From the NCBI GenBank assembly GCA_002392405.1, contig DGGY01000012.1, positions 1-32,915 on the forward strand: a DNA stretch of 32,915 nt. Direction: 5' to 3'. Under the pieces are notes generated by a model. The model searched no databases. It was not told where the DNA came from and saw only the letters and a program-made list of their open reading frames with translations. The position numbers and the translations under genes are program-made. Below are positions 23,220-31,294 of this stretch, one piece after another. The stretch comes from Treponema sp. UBA3862 (lineage in GTDB: Bacteria > Spirochaetota > Spirochaetia > Treponematales > Treponemataceae). Positions within the stretch are counted from its first letter, which is position 1. Each line of letters starts with the position of its first letter.

Positions 23220-24339
23220 TAAATAGCCTCATAAAAAAGTTAAAGTCACCGATCATTGCAATTACAAACAAAAATGCAATAAACGCAAGACCAATATATT
23301 GTATACGATATCGTACTTTTGGTGAAATACGTATCTTAAATATTGCTTCGATAAGTGATAAAAATATCAGCCCGCCGTCTAAAACAGGTACAGGAAGAAG
23401 ATTCATTATGAAAAGTGAAATGCTGATTAAGGCGACAAAGTTTAATACAGATGTAATTCCGTTTCTAAGTCCTGCTGAAAATCCTGACTGAACTGTATCT
23501 CCAAGCATTGTAGTTATTGAAGCTGGGCCGCTGACTGCGCTTGTAATTTTTACGCCTTTAAACAAAGAAGCAATTCCCTTAAGTGTAGCCTTTATCATTT
23601 TAATAGTTTCTTTAAATGACTGTTTTAATGCTGAAAGGGGATTATAGCGCTTTGCTTCCCTGAGTTTTGCCGTTTGTGGTAATGAAACAACTCCAAGTTT
23701 ACCGCTTCCGCTGTTTTTATCCATAAGGGTATGAACTTTATATTCGAGGATTTCATTATCACGTAATACTGTTACATTAAGGTCTTCATCAGGATGAACT
23801 GCAATAAAGCCGTAAAGTTCGTAGAAATCGTTTATTTCTTCATTGTTAATTTTAATTATTTTATCGCCCGTTAAAATTCCTGCATCTTTTGCAGGTGAAC
23901 TTATTTCAGGGAAAATTTCTGTTGCAATCTGAATCTGATTTGAAGCTGACCAGTATGTAAAGCCTGTTACTGCAATTACATAAAATGAAAAAAAGGTGAG
24001 AAGAAGGTTGAAAAAAGGGCCCGCAAACCCTATAAGCGCTGTTTTTAACGGATGTACGCCGTAAAGAGAATCGTTGTCTGCATAAAAAGTTTCTTCATCA
24101 TTTTCAAGCGCTTCCTGAATGTCTTTTTCCCCTTTCATAGCGCAGTATCCGCCGAGAGGAAAAAGTGAAATCCTCCAGTCTATGTTTTTGAATGTTTTAT
24201 GAATTAAAACTGGTCCCATTCCAATTGAGAATGCTTCTACTTTAACTTTACAGACAAGTGCTGCAATAAAATGTCCGAGCTCATGAATAAAAACAATGAT
24301 TCCAAGAATAATCAGGCCGTAAATTATTTTTAATATCAT
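23209..24339 (-). CDS. rseP: Site-2 intramembrane zinc metalloprotease
   Basis: A 376-residue membrane protease of the RseP/S2P family that cuts transmembrane segments, usually to release stress regulators or clear signal-peptide remnants. The zinc motif HELGH is at 19-23 in the first membrane helix. A PDZ domain spans about 125-205 (AGILTGDKIIKINNEEI), and the LPVPVLDGG motif with the third zinc ligand lies in a later helix. One PDZ domain rather than E. coli's two. The start overlaps the dxr stop (TGATG). Upstream genes cdsA and dxr match the conserved isoprenoid/lipid block. Confidence 0.93.
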   Translation of the reverse strand: MILKIIYGLIILGIIVFIHELGHFIAALVCKVKVEAFSIGMGPVLIHKTFKNIDWRISLFPLGGYCAMKGEKDIQEALENDEETFYADNDSLYGVHPLKTALIGFAGPFFNLLLTFFSFYVIAVTGFTYWSASNQIQIATEIFPEISSPAKDAGILTGDKIIKINNEEINDFYELYGFIAVHPDEDLNVTVLRDNEILEYKVHTLMDKNSGSGKLGVVSLPQTAKLREAKRYNPLSALKQSFKETIKMIKATLKGIASLFKGVKITSAVSGPASITTMLGDTVQSGFSAGLRNGITSVLNFVALISISLFIMNLLPVPVLDGGLIFLSLIEAIFKIRISPKVRYRIQYIGLAFIAFLFVIAMIGDFNFFMRLFNEK

Positions 24340-25466
24340 CAGATTAACTCTTGTGCGTATTTTCGTGCCAGATTGTCAGCTTCAAAAATATCTTCCGGAC
24401 AGGTAATTTTTGATTCCCAGTCTGAAGAATGTGACATGACTGTCTGCGTAATTTCTGAGATTCTGGCAAATTTTATTTTTTCGTCCATAAAGCTCCATAC
24501 TGCAATTTCATTTGCTGCATTAAAGGCAATTGGATAACAGTTGTCTTTTTCAGCCGCTTCATAGGCGAGTGAGAGGAGCGGAAAATCTTTAAAACGCGGT
24601 TTTACAAAGGTAAGCGTTCGTTTTCCTTCTGGTGTATCTGTAATGTCAAACGGCTTAAGATAAGTTGTTTTAATAAAAGGCCAGTCAAGCGCCTGTAAAA
24701 TCGGATGTTTCATGTCAGGCTCGCTTAACTGTGCATAAACGATTCCGTCATTTGTCCTGACTAATGAATGTACAATGCTTTCAGGGTGAACAGCCACCTG
24801 AATCTGGCTTGTTTTAAAATTAAAAAGTCTTTTTGCTTCAATTACTTCAAGGCCCTTGTTACCAAGTGTTGCTGAATCAACTGTAATTTTTGCACCCATG
24901 TTCCAGGTAGGATGCTTTAAGGCATCTTTTAATGTTGCCTGTGCAATTTTTTCAGACGGCCAGGTTCTGAAAGGTCCGCCGCTTGCAGTAATGATAAGGC
25001 GGTCAACATTTTCTTTTCCGCCGCACTGATTTAAAAGCGTAAAGATGGCAGAATGTTCACTGTCTACAGGAAGAATATGGCATTTATTTTTTTCTGCAAG
25101 AGAAAAAATAAGCGGGCCTGCCATTACAACAGATTCTTTGTTTGCAAGGGCAAGGTCAATTCCAGCTTCTAAAACAGTAATGCTTGGAATAAGACCGGCA
25201 CTTCCTGCAATCCCGTTTACTACGATGTCAGGTTTTGTCTGATCAATGAGTTTTTTTATTCCGTCATATCCTTCTTCAGAAGTTAAAGAATACGGACAGT
25301 TAAAAAGTGAAGCAGTCTGTTTTAATAAATCAAGGTTTTTATTTGCAGTTAAGCCGCAGCATTTAAAGCGTTCAGGAAGATTTTTAATTATATCTACGGT
25401 ACTTTTTCCAATTGAGCCTGTACAGCCGAGGATGAGTACTTTTTTAATCTTTTCTTGAGCGCTCAT
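24339..25466 (-). CDS. dxr: 1-deoxy-D-xylulose 5-phosphate reductoisomerase
   Basis: A 375-residue NADPH enzyme that makes 2-C-methyl-D-erythritol 4-phosphate, the committed step of the non-mevalonate isoprenoid pathway. NADPH motif GCTGSIGKST (14-23); metal and substrate motifs VDSEHSAIF and a later SATLGNKGLEVIEAKRLF (shown in part), where glutamates bind the divalent metal. Length is slightly under E. coli (398). Its ATG lies 5 nt after the cdsA stop and no strong ribosome site is seen, so translation may be coupled. Confidence 0.95.
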   Translation of the reverse strand: MSAQEKIKKVLILGCTGSIGKSTVDIIKNLPERFKCCGLTANKNLDLLKQTASLFNCPYSLTSEEGYDGIKKLIDQTKPDIVVNGIAGSAGLIPSITVLEAGIDLALANKESVVMAGPLIFSLAEKNKCHILPVDSEHSAIFTLLNQCGGKENVDRLIITASGGPFRTWPSEKIAQATLKDALKHPTWNMGAKITVDSATLGNKGLEVIEAKRLFNFKTSQIQVAVHPESIVHSLVRTNDGIVYAQLSEPDMKHPILQALDWPFIKTTYLKPFDITDTPEGKRTLTFVKPRFKDFPLLSLAYEAAEKDNCYPIAFNAANEIAVWSFMDEKIKFARISEITQTVMSHSSDWESKITCPEDIFEADNLARKYAQELI

Positions 25467-25471
25467 TTTTT

Positions 25472-26341
25472 TTATTTAATCAGAGAAGGGTAGATATGTG
25501 TTACTGCAAAATAGAATACAGGGGCTGTGAAAACAATACTGTCAATTGAATCTAAAACACCGCCTCTTCCAGGAATTATTGAACCTGAATCCTTGCAGTC
25601 TGCTGAGCGTTTAAAAACTGATTCTACGAGATCACCGAGAATTGAACAGAACGACATTACAAAGCCAAGTCCTGCTAAAACCCAGATGTTTACTGTTTTT
25701 TCAGAAGTTCCTGTGAATAAATCATTCCAGAGATACCAGCACATAACGCCGCTTAAAACAGAACCGAAAATTCCGCCGCAGAAACCTGCAATACTTTTAT
25801 TAGGGCTTGCTTTGATTAAGCCTTTGTTGTTTTTGCCGAAAAGTACTCCGAAGAACCATGCAAATGAGTCACAGAAGAATACCATCGTTAAAAACATTAT
25901 TAAAAGCTGAGTTGAAGAATTAAGGAAGGTCAGTCTGGTTATGAATGTAAAGAGAAAACCTGTATATGTAAGCATAATGACAGAAGATGCCATTTTACTG
26001 TTCGAATTTTCAAAAGAGTCAGCGAATAAAACTTCTGCAGAAAGACAGATTAAAATTGATGCTATAAAAGTGTAATCAACATAAGAAGTATCAAACTCAA
26101 AAATTGCGCTCGAAAACATCATAAGATGAATAAGTGCAATAAGACTTATTACAAGTGCCTTGTTCTGAAGTTTAAAATTGTGTCCAAGTATATGATAGAA
26201 TTCTCCTGCCGCAAGAATTGCCAGAATAGTTACAAAAGCATGAATTGCAGCATGATTCATCTGTTCAAATAAGGTTAAAGCGATTACAACCGGTACCCCG
26301 ATAAAGAATACGCAAAGTCTGGAAATGACTTTTTTATTCAT
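25472..26341 (-). CDS. cdsA: Phosphatidate cytidylyltransferase
   Basis: A 289-residue membrane enzyme forming CDP-diacylglycerol from phosphatidate and CTP. About seven or eight hydrophobic segments are visible. The C-terminal signature reads SVFKRSADCKDSGSIIPG followed by RGGVLDSIDS. The Lys-Asp core and GG are kept, but the usual His before GG is Arg and the Arg after the last Leu-Asp is Ser, so the signature is divergent. It sits 11 nt after uppS in the frr-uppS-cdsA-dxr-rseP block, which supports the call. Confidence 0.9.
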   Translation of the reverse strand: MNKKVISRLCVFFIGVPVVIALTLFEQMNHAAIHAFVTILAILAAGEFYHILGHNFKLQNKALVISLIALIHLMMFSSAIFEFDTSYVDYTFIASILICLSAEVLFADSFENSNSKMASSVIMLTYTGFLFTFITRLTFLNSSTQLLIMFLTMVFFCDSFAWFFGVLFGKNNKGLIKASPNKSIAGFCGGIFGSVLSGVMCWYLWNDLFTGTSEKTVNIWVLAGLGFVMSFCSILGDLVESVFKRSADCKDSGSIIPGRGGVLDSIDSIVFTAPVFYFAVTHIYPSLIK

Positions 26342-26352
26342 AATATCCCCTG

Positions 26353-27078
26353 TTACTTTTTCTGATCCGGTACACCGCCGAATCTTCTGTTACGTTTTTG
26401 AAATTTATATATATCCTGTGTAAATTCTTCTTCAGTATAATCAGGCCAGAGTGTATCTGTAAAGATAAATTCTGCGTAGGCGCACTGCCATAAAAGAAAA
26501 TTGCTTAAACGCTCTTCTCCGCCTGTTCTTATCATTAAGTCAACATCCGGAACCTGAGGATTATCTAAGGATTTAGAAATCATTTCTTCTGTAATCTGTT
26601 CCGGATTTACATTACTTTTAATTAATTTTTTTATTCCGCGGACAATTTCATCCCTGCTTCCGTAATTTATGGCTAAGATACAGGTCGTTCCCGTAAAATG
26701 TTCTGTGTCTTTTTTTGCATTTATAATTTCAGTCTGAACATCTTCGGGAAGTCCGCTTAAATCACCAGCGTGATCGATTTTTATTTTATTGTCTTTATAG
26801 AACTGAAATTCAGCGCGAAGATGGCCTTTAATAAGGCCCATTAAAAAACCGGTTTCTTCCTGGGCTCTTTTCCAGTTTTCAGTGGAAAAAGTGTAGAGAG
26901 TAACATATTTAATGCCAAGTTCTGCAGCTTTAGCAATAATTTTTTTTGCAGAACTCAAACCTTCTTTATGTCCTGCCGTTCGTGGGAGTCCTCTCTGTTT
27001 TGCCCAGCGCCCGTTTCCGTCCATTATTATTGCAACGTGGCGGGGAAGGGCACCGGTTTCTTTTTCTTCTGCGCTCAT
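26353..27078 (-). CDS. uppS: Undecaprenyl pyrophosphate synthase (isoprenyl transferase)
   Basis: A 241-residue cis-prenyltransferase making the C55 lipid carrier for cell-wall synthesis. Asp20 in IIMDGNGRW is the Mg/pyrophosphate ligand; GLPRTAGHKEG, TLYTFSTENWKR and the C-terminal RTGGEERLSNFLLWQ and AYAEFIFTDTLWPD motifs complete the five family regions. Typical length. Lies 21 nt downstream of frr. Confidence 0.95.
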   Translation of the reverse strand: MSAEEKETGALPRHVAIIMDGNGRWAKQRGLPRTAGHKEGLSSAKKIIAKAAELGIKYVTLYTFSTENWKRAQEETGFLMGLIKGHLRAEFQFYKDNKIKIDHAGDLSGLPEDVQTEIINAKKDTEHFTGTTCILAINYGSRDEIVRGIKKLIKSNVNPEQITEEMISKSLDNPQVPDVDLMIRTGGEERLSNFLLWQCAYAEFIFTDTLWPDYTEEEFTQDIYKFQKRNRRFGGVPDQKK

Positions 27079-27099
27079 TTTATTTATTTAAGGCTTTAA

Positions 27100-27642
27100 T
27101 TAAGCCATGATTTCTTTTTCTTTTGCATCGCATACAGCCTGAATATCAGCGATATATTTGTCTGTAAGCTTCTGAAGATCATCTGTTTCTTTTTTGAGCT
27201 GATCTTCAGTAATTTCACCTGCTTTCTGCTGTTTTTTAAGGTCATCATTTCCGTCACGGCGAACGTTGCGGATTGTTGTCTTGTAATTTTCAGCCATTGA
27301 TTTAGCCTGTTTTACAAGTTCCTTGCGGCGGTCAGCTGTAAGTGCAGGGATTGTAATGCGGATTACTTTGCCGTCGTTTGAAGGATTAAGACCGAGGTCT
27401 GCAACAAGAATTGCCTTTTCAATTTCAGTAATAAGGCTCTTGTCAAACGGAGAAATTACAACTGTGCGTGCTTCAGGAATGGAAATCTGTGCAACCTGAT
27501 TAAGCGGTGATTTCTGTCCGTAGTAGTCAACTCTTACTTTATCAAACATCGAAGCTGAAGCGCGTCCTGTACGGATAGTGTTCATTTCGTTTTTGATTCC
27601 TTCGAGTGTTTTTTCCATTTTTGCTTTTGCATCAAATGCCAT
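27100..27642 (-). CDS. frr: Ribosome recycling factor
   Basis: A 180-residue RRF that with EF-G splits post-termination ribosomes. The three-helix-bundle pattern is clear: [14 protein letters not shown] [14 protein letters not shown] early, VDYYG in the hinge domain, and [14 protein letters not shown] and [20 protein letters not shown] in the C-terminal helices. Near the usual 185 residues. The upstream tsf is separated by a terminator hairpin, so its level may be set lower than that of S2 and EF-Ts. Confidence 0.95.
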   Translation of the reverse strand: MAFDAKAKMEKTLEGIKNEMNTIRTGRASASMFDKVRVDYYGQKSPLNQVAQISIPEARTVVISPFDKSLITEIEKAILVADLGLNPSNDGKVIRITIPALTADRRKELVKQAKSMAENYKTTIRNVRRDGNDDLKKQQKAGEITEDQLKKETDDLQKLTDKYIADIQAVCDAKEKEIMA

Positions 27643-27679
27643 AATCTGCTCCTTTTTGATTGCTTATTAAAACGCTTTG

Positions 27680-27720
27680 AAAAAACTAAAAGCGGCCGGA
27701 ATAAATCCAACCGCTTTTAG
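27680..27720 (-). terminator. Internal terminator between tsf and frr
   Basis: CTAAAAGCGG (27686-27695) pairs with CCGCTTTTAG (27711-27720), with a small inner GGA/TCC stem. On the minus strand the stem is followed by six T (complement of 27680-27685). It would stop most rpsB-tsf transcripts before frr unless read through. Confidence 0.85.
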
Positions 27721-27735
27721 TGTTATTTTTAAATT

Positions 27736-28569
27736 TTATTTACCAAGAACGAAGAGAACAATCTTTCCGAATGAAAGTTTTGCACCAGCGTTCTTTCCTG
27801 TTTCTTCGAGCTTTTTAGCAACAGACATTTTGTCATCTTTTACAAATGCCTGGTCTACGAAACAGCTTTCTGCAAGAAGTTTGTTGATTTTACCCTGAAG
27901 GATACCATCTTTAACGTTCTGCGGTTTAGAAGCCATTTTTTCGTCAGCAGCCATCTGTGCAGCAAAGATTTCTTTCTGTTCATCGATGTAGCTCTGTGGA
28001 ACATCTTCTTTTGTTGTGTATGCAGGTGTGAATGCAGCAAGGTGGAGACAGCAGTCTTTTGCAAATGTTTTTACATCGTCAACTGTTGAACCTTCAACGA
28101 TTACGATTGCACCTGTTTTGTTGTCTGAGTGAACATAGGTTCCTGCAACTGCATTTGAACCAACTTCTACACAGGCAGCACGGCGTACAGAAATGTTTTC
28201 ACGGAATTTGATGAGAACAGTATCAATTACAGCCTTGTGTTCATCTGTGATTGCATCTGAACCGTTCTTGAGTGTGATTTCTGCACATTTTTCAGCTACG
28301 GCAGCGAATTCTGGGTTGTTTGCAACAAAGTCTGTTTCGCATACAACTTCTACCATAGCTACTTTATTTCCTTCCTGCTTGATAACGATACGACCTTCGC
28401 CTGCAGCGCGGTCAGTACGTTTTGCCATAGCAGCAAGACCTTTTTCTTTTAAGATTTTTTCAGCTTCAGCGATGTTTCCGTCAGCTTCCTGGAGTGCTTT
28501 TTTACAGTCCAGCATACCTGCACCGGTTGATTCGCGGAGAGCTTTTACATCAGCAGCTGTGAATGCCAT
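27736..28569 (-). CDS. tsf: Elongation factor Ts
   Basis: A 277-residue nucleotide exchange factor for EF-Tu. The N-terminal UBA-like helix set is MAFTAADVKALRESTGAG followed by MLDCKKAL, and the EF-Tu contact motif TDFVAN is present (CETDFVANN). The core and C-terminal dimerization modules follow, ending at SFGKIVLFVLGK. Length is typical (about 280). It follows rpsB after 18 nt, the usual pair. Confidence 0.96.
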   Translation of the reverse strand: MAFTAADVKALRESTGAGMLDCKKALQEADGNIAEAEKILKEKGLAAMAKRTDRAAGEGRIVIKQEGNKVAMVEVVCETDFVANNPEFAAVAEKCAEITLKNGSDAITDEHKAVIDTVLIKFRENISVRRAACVEVGSNAVAGTYVHSDNKTGAIVIVEGSTVDDVKTFAKDCCLHLAAFTPAYTTKEDVPQSYIDEQKEIFAAQMAADEKMASKPQNVKDGILQGKINKLLAESCFVDQAFVKDDKMSVAKKLEETGKNAGAKLSFGKIVLFVLGK

Positions 28570-28587
28570 ATTTACGCTCCTAATTCC

Positions 28588-29445
28588 TTATTCTTCAAAT
28601 TTATCAGCGAGAGATTCTTCTTCTTCCTCAGCAACATCTTCTTCTTTCTGTTCTGTAGGCTGATAGTTTGAATAGTCAACGATTTCTTCGTCATCTTTTT
28701 TGTTAGAAGCATCTGTAAGAACTTCTTCGTCATCGTTAAGAGTTTCGATGATTTTAAGTCCTTCTTCATTGTTAGCTTCAACTACTGCGTTAGCAATGAT
28801 AGATGTAAAGAGTGTAATAGCGCGGATAGCGTCATCGTTACCCGGGATAGGGTAGTCGATTCCTTCAGGGTTACAGTTTGTATCAACAACTGCAACGATA
28901 GGAATACCCATGCGGTGAGCTTCTGCAACAGCAATCTGTTCCTTGTGTGTATCGATGATGAAGAGAGCTCCAGGGAGTTCTTTCATTTCTTTGATACCAC
29001 CGAGGTTCTTTGTGAGCTTTTCTTTTTCTTTGAGGAGATTAGCTACTTCTTTTTTTGTGAGATTTTCAAAAGTACCGTCAACTTCCATCTTTTCGATTTT
29101 CTTAAGACGCTGAAGTGACTTTTTGATTGTTGTGAAGTTTGTAAGCATACCACCAAGCCAGCGGTTGTTTACATAGAACATGCCGCAGCGTTCTGCTTCT
29201 TTCTGAACTGCCTGCTGAGCCTGTTTTTTTGTACCTACGAAAAGTACTGATTTTCCTGATGCTACGATTTTGCGGATTGCTTCGTAGCTGTCTTTGATTG
29301 CACCGATTGTTTTCTGTAAATCGATGATGTGGATACCGTTGCGTTCTGCGAAGATATACTTCTTCATACGCGGATCCCAGCGCTTAACCTGGTGACCAAA
29401 GTGTACACCTGATTCAAGCAAACTCTTCATGGTTACTACTGCCAT
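28588..29445 (-). CDS. rpsB: 30S ribosomal protein S2 with acidic tail
   Basis: A 285-residue S2. Core signatures include the start [20 protein letters not shown] (residues 2-21), [22 protein letters not shown] and the [19 protein letters not shown] region. The last 45-50 residues, absent from E. coli S2 (241), are very acidic ([24 protein letters not shown]). AAGGAG (complement of 29453-29458) lies 7 nt before the ATG. First gene of the translation/lipid block, with a structured leader. Confidence 0.95.
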   Translation of the reverse strand: MAVVTMKSLLESGVHFGHQVKRWDPRMKKYIFAERNGIHIIDLQKTIGAIKDSYEAIRKIVASGKSVLFVGTKKQAQQAVQKEAERCGMFYVNNRWLGGMLTNFTTIKKSLQRLKKIEKMEVDGTFENLTKKEVANLLKEKEKLTKNLGGIKEMKELPGALFIIDTHKEQIAVAEAHRMGIPIVAVVDTNCNPEGIDYPIPGNDDAIRAITLFTSIIANAVVEANNEEGLKIIETLNDDEEVLTDASNKKDDEEIVDYSNYQPTEQKEEDVAEEEEESLADKFEE

Positions 29446-29586
29446 AAAGTGTCTCCTTCACCGGAAAATATCATTTTAACCAATGATGATTTTCCACCGA
29501 ACTCTGTTTCTCGAGACGCAAATGCGCCCGGAATATTTACGAGCTTATGGTTAATACCTACGGTCCTGCCATAAGTCCCGGCAGAA
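29446..29586 (-). promoter_or_regulatory. Structured leader of rpsB
   Basis: The 141-nt leader has three stems on the minus strand. The strongest is GGAAAATCATCATT with AATGATATTTTCC (29463-29475 with 29482-29495): 13 pairs with one bulged C and loop GGTTAA, ending 4 nt from the ribosome site. GGCGCA-TT-TGCGTC (29515-29528) and CTTATGG/CCATAAG (29544-29575) lie upstream. A weak promoter, TTGAAA (29614-29619), 16 nt, TAATTC (29592-29597), could start it. S2 leaders in other bacteria mediate feedback; whether this one does is inference. Confidence 0.5.
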
Positions 29587-30177
29587 TTACTGAATTAACG
29601 AATAATTCTGTTCTTTCAACATATCATAAAGTTCAAATATAGGCAATCCCATAACACCTGAATTGGTGCCCTTAATCTTTGTAATAAAACAACTTGCAAG
29701 TCCCTGAATGCGGTAGCCGCCTGCTGCTCCATGCCATTCTCCCGTACTGACATACCAGTTGATTTCTTCATCTGTCATTTTTGCAAAAGTTACTTCAGTA
29801 ATACTGGTGCGGTTTGAAACAAAGTGAAGTTCACTGTTAAAAAGAGCCATTCCTGTTACAACTTTGTGAGTTTTTCCCTGGAGTTCTTTGATGAATTTAA
29901 AAGCCTGTTCAGAATCTTCAGGTTTGCCGAGTATTTTTTTATCTTTAATGATTATTGTGTCTGCGCCTAAAATCCACGGGTATTCTGTTCCCGCAGGTGC
30001 CGAGCGTGCAACTGCATCAACTTTTCTTGTGGCAAGATATTCCGGTATTTTTTCTGGTTCAATTGAATCAGGGTATTCTTCTTCATAATTCGGAATTACA
30101 ACCTGGAAAGGAATGTTGAGAAGCTTTAAGATTTCCTGTCTTCGAGGTGATGATGATGCTAAAATAATCGGCTGCAT
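29587..30177 (-). CDS. maf: Maf-family nucleotide pyrophosphatase
   Basis: A 196-residue Maf-like protein that hydrolyses non-canonical or modified nucleoside triphosphates (dTTP, UTP or modified forms). The N-terminal signature IILASSSPRRQEIL, the ILGADTIII acidic site and the LQGKTHKVVTG motif are all present, as is the GAAGGYRIQGLAS-type region near the C-terminus. Start ATG 30177 is set by GGAGGA 7 nt upstream; the frame open to 30246 adds unrelated residues and has no ribosome site. Ends just upstream of the rpsB leader, same direction. Confidence 0.9.
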   Translation of the reverse strand: MQPIILASSSPRRQEILKLLNIPFQVVIPNYEEEYPDSIEPEKIPEYLATRKVDAVARSAPAGTEYPWILGADTIIIKDKKILGKPEDSEQAFKFIKELQGKTHKVVTGMALFNSELHFVSNRTSITEVTFAKMTDEEINWYVSTGEWHGAAGGYRIQGLASCFITKIKGTNSGVMGLPIFELYDMLKEQNYSLIQ

Positions 30178-30222
30178 TTGAATATCCTCCATGCCTTTAA
30201 AACAGTTAAGAGTAAGAGCGTA

Positions 30223-30252
30223 ATTGACAATAATAACTATTATCAATATCTT
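30223..30252 (+). promoter_or_regulatory. tRNA-Arg promoter with overlapping AT-rich palindrome
   Basis: TTGACA (30224-30229), 17-nt spacer and TATCTT (30247-30252) give a start near 30259, 7 nt before the tRNA. ATTGACAATA and TATTATCAAT (30223-30247) form a palindrome with one mismatch in ten, covering the -35 box and spacer and lying in the intergenic gap shared with divergent maf. Confidence 0.75.
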
Positions 30253-30265
30253 TTCTTTATTCCCT

Positions 30266-30339
30266 GAGGGATTAGCTCAACTGGATAGAGCGTCGGCCTC
30301 CGGAGCCGAAGGTTGCGTGTTCAAATCCCGTATCCCTCG
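30266..30339 (+). tRNA. tRNA-Arg (anticodon CCG)
   Basis: Cloverleaf drawn by hand: acceptor GAGGGAT/ATCCCTC, D-stem GCTC/GAGC, anticodon stem TCGGC/GCCGA around loop CTCCGGA with anticodon CCG (codon CGG), and a TTCAAAT T-loop. The T-stem GCGTG/CCCGT has a T-C mismatch at 52:62 plus a terminal G-T. The discriminator is G and CCA is not encoded. Downstream hairpin ends transcription. Confidence 0.93.
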
Positions 30340-30352
30340 AGATTTTGGAGAT

Positions 30353-30394
30353 AAAAAAAAGGCATTTCTAATTTAATAGAAATGCCTTTTTTTT
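30353..30394. terminator. Bidirectional terminator between tRNA-Arg and the HEAT gene
   Basis: GGCATTTCTA (30361-30370) pairs with TAGAAATGCC (30377-30386) around a 6-nt loop, with eight A before and eight or more T after. It works for both converging transcripts. Confidence 0.95.
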
Positions 30395-30414
30395 TATATC
30401 AGTAAAACAGATTA

Positions 30415-31140
30415 TTATTTAGCGTCTGCATTTTTACCTTTTGATGATGAAGAACTGTTGCCCTGGAGTTTTTTAAGAAGTTCAAGAGCACGTGTTCTTA
30501 CCGGAGTAACATAACGGTAGTTTGAAGCAATCTGACCTACAGCCTGAATCATCGGACCTTTGTTTTCTACACTGTCAGCGAGTTTCTCGTAAGCGATAAG
30601 AACTTCAAGTGCAAGTGAAGAAGTAGGGTTGAGTACAGCATTCTTTTTCTGTGCCCATGCAATTGTTTCAGAAACTTCGTCGTTATTGTTGATGCCGATT
30701 TCTCCAAGTGAACGGATAGCGGCTGTGATTACCATTGGTTCGTTGTCAGCGAGGGCAACCTTTACAAGAGTGTCCTTTGCTTCTTCTGTTTTAACATTTG
30801 CAAGAATATCACATGCTTTGGCACGGATGTCAGGATAGTTGTTTGCAAGGCGTCCGTTTGTTCTTGCCTGTGTAGAAATACCTTCACCTGCAAGGTTGTC
30901 GAGGGCTTTCATCATGTCTGGTGTAGCACGGCCTTCGTTAACTGCATTTTCAAGATACTGTAAAGCAACAAGCTTGTTGTCTCTTTCATCAGAATTTGCA
31001 AGTTCTGTAATTACAACATCTTCAACGCTGCTCAAATATTCACTTTCAACGCTTGATTCATTTGATTTTGACTGTGCTGTAAGAGATGTACACAATGCAG
31101 CTGCCATTACTGCTGCTGCTACATATTTAATAGATTTCAT
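30415..31140 (-). CDS. Exported HEAT-repeat protein
   Basis: A 241-residue protein with a signal peptide (1-22, cleavage after LTA; Cys17 follows a Leu, making a lipobox unlikely). The mature part is a run of helical pairs of HEAT/PBS-lyase type (DIRAKACDILANVKTEEAKD, PMVITAAIRSLGEIGINNND) and ends in a Ser/Lys-rich tail. No catalytic residues are visible; a periplasmic binding scaffold is likely. AAGGGGGA precedes the ATG. A TTGCTT-17-TATAAT promoter lies 64 nt upstream. Confidence 0.78.
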   Translation of the reverse strand: MKSIKYVAAAVMAAALCTSLTAQSKSNESSVESEYLSSVEDVVITELANSDERDNKLVALQYLENAVNEGRATPDMMKALDNLAGEGISTQARTNGRLANNYPDIRAKACDILANVKTEEAKDTLVKVALADNEPMVITAAIRSLGEIGINNNDEVSETIAWAQKKNAVLNPTSSLALEVLIAYEKLADSVENKGPMIQAVGQIASNYRYVTPVRTRALELLKKLQGNSSSSSKGKNADAK

Positions 31141-31204
31141 TTACAAAATCCCCCTTGGATTGATATTTCTATCATCGGCTTTTTTATTTTAAAATATTAA
31201 AATT

Positions 31205-31233
31205 ATTATATCTGATAAAAAGTCAAAAAGCAA
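31205..31233 (-). promoter_or_regulatory. Promoter of the HEAT-repeat gene
   Basis: On the minus strand TTGCTT (31228-31233), 17-nt spacer and perfect TATAAT (31205-31210). The -35 overlaps the tail of the preceding lipoprotein terminator. Confidence 0.6.
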
Positions 31234-31285
31234 TAAAAAGTCCATTCAGCAGTGCTGTCTGGCATCGCTGATTTACGGGACTTTA
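31233..31285 (-). terminator. Terminator of the lipoprotein gene
   Basis: A long imperfect hairpin: AATAAA..GTCC pairs with GGACTTTATT at the base, with an inner CAGC/GCTG and TGC/GCA. On the minus strand it ends GGACTTTTTATTGCTTTTTG, a T-rich tail. Confidence 0.65.
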
Positions 31286-31294
31286 TTGTTTTAC

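Noticed and set aside
28193..28663. 156-codon plus-strand open frame
   Set aside because: Antisense to tsf and rpsB; composition is that of a reverse-complement shadow.
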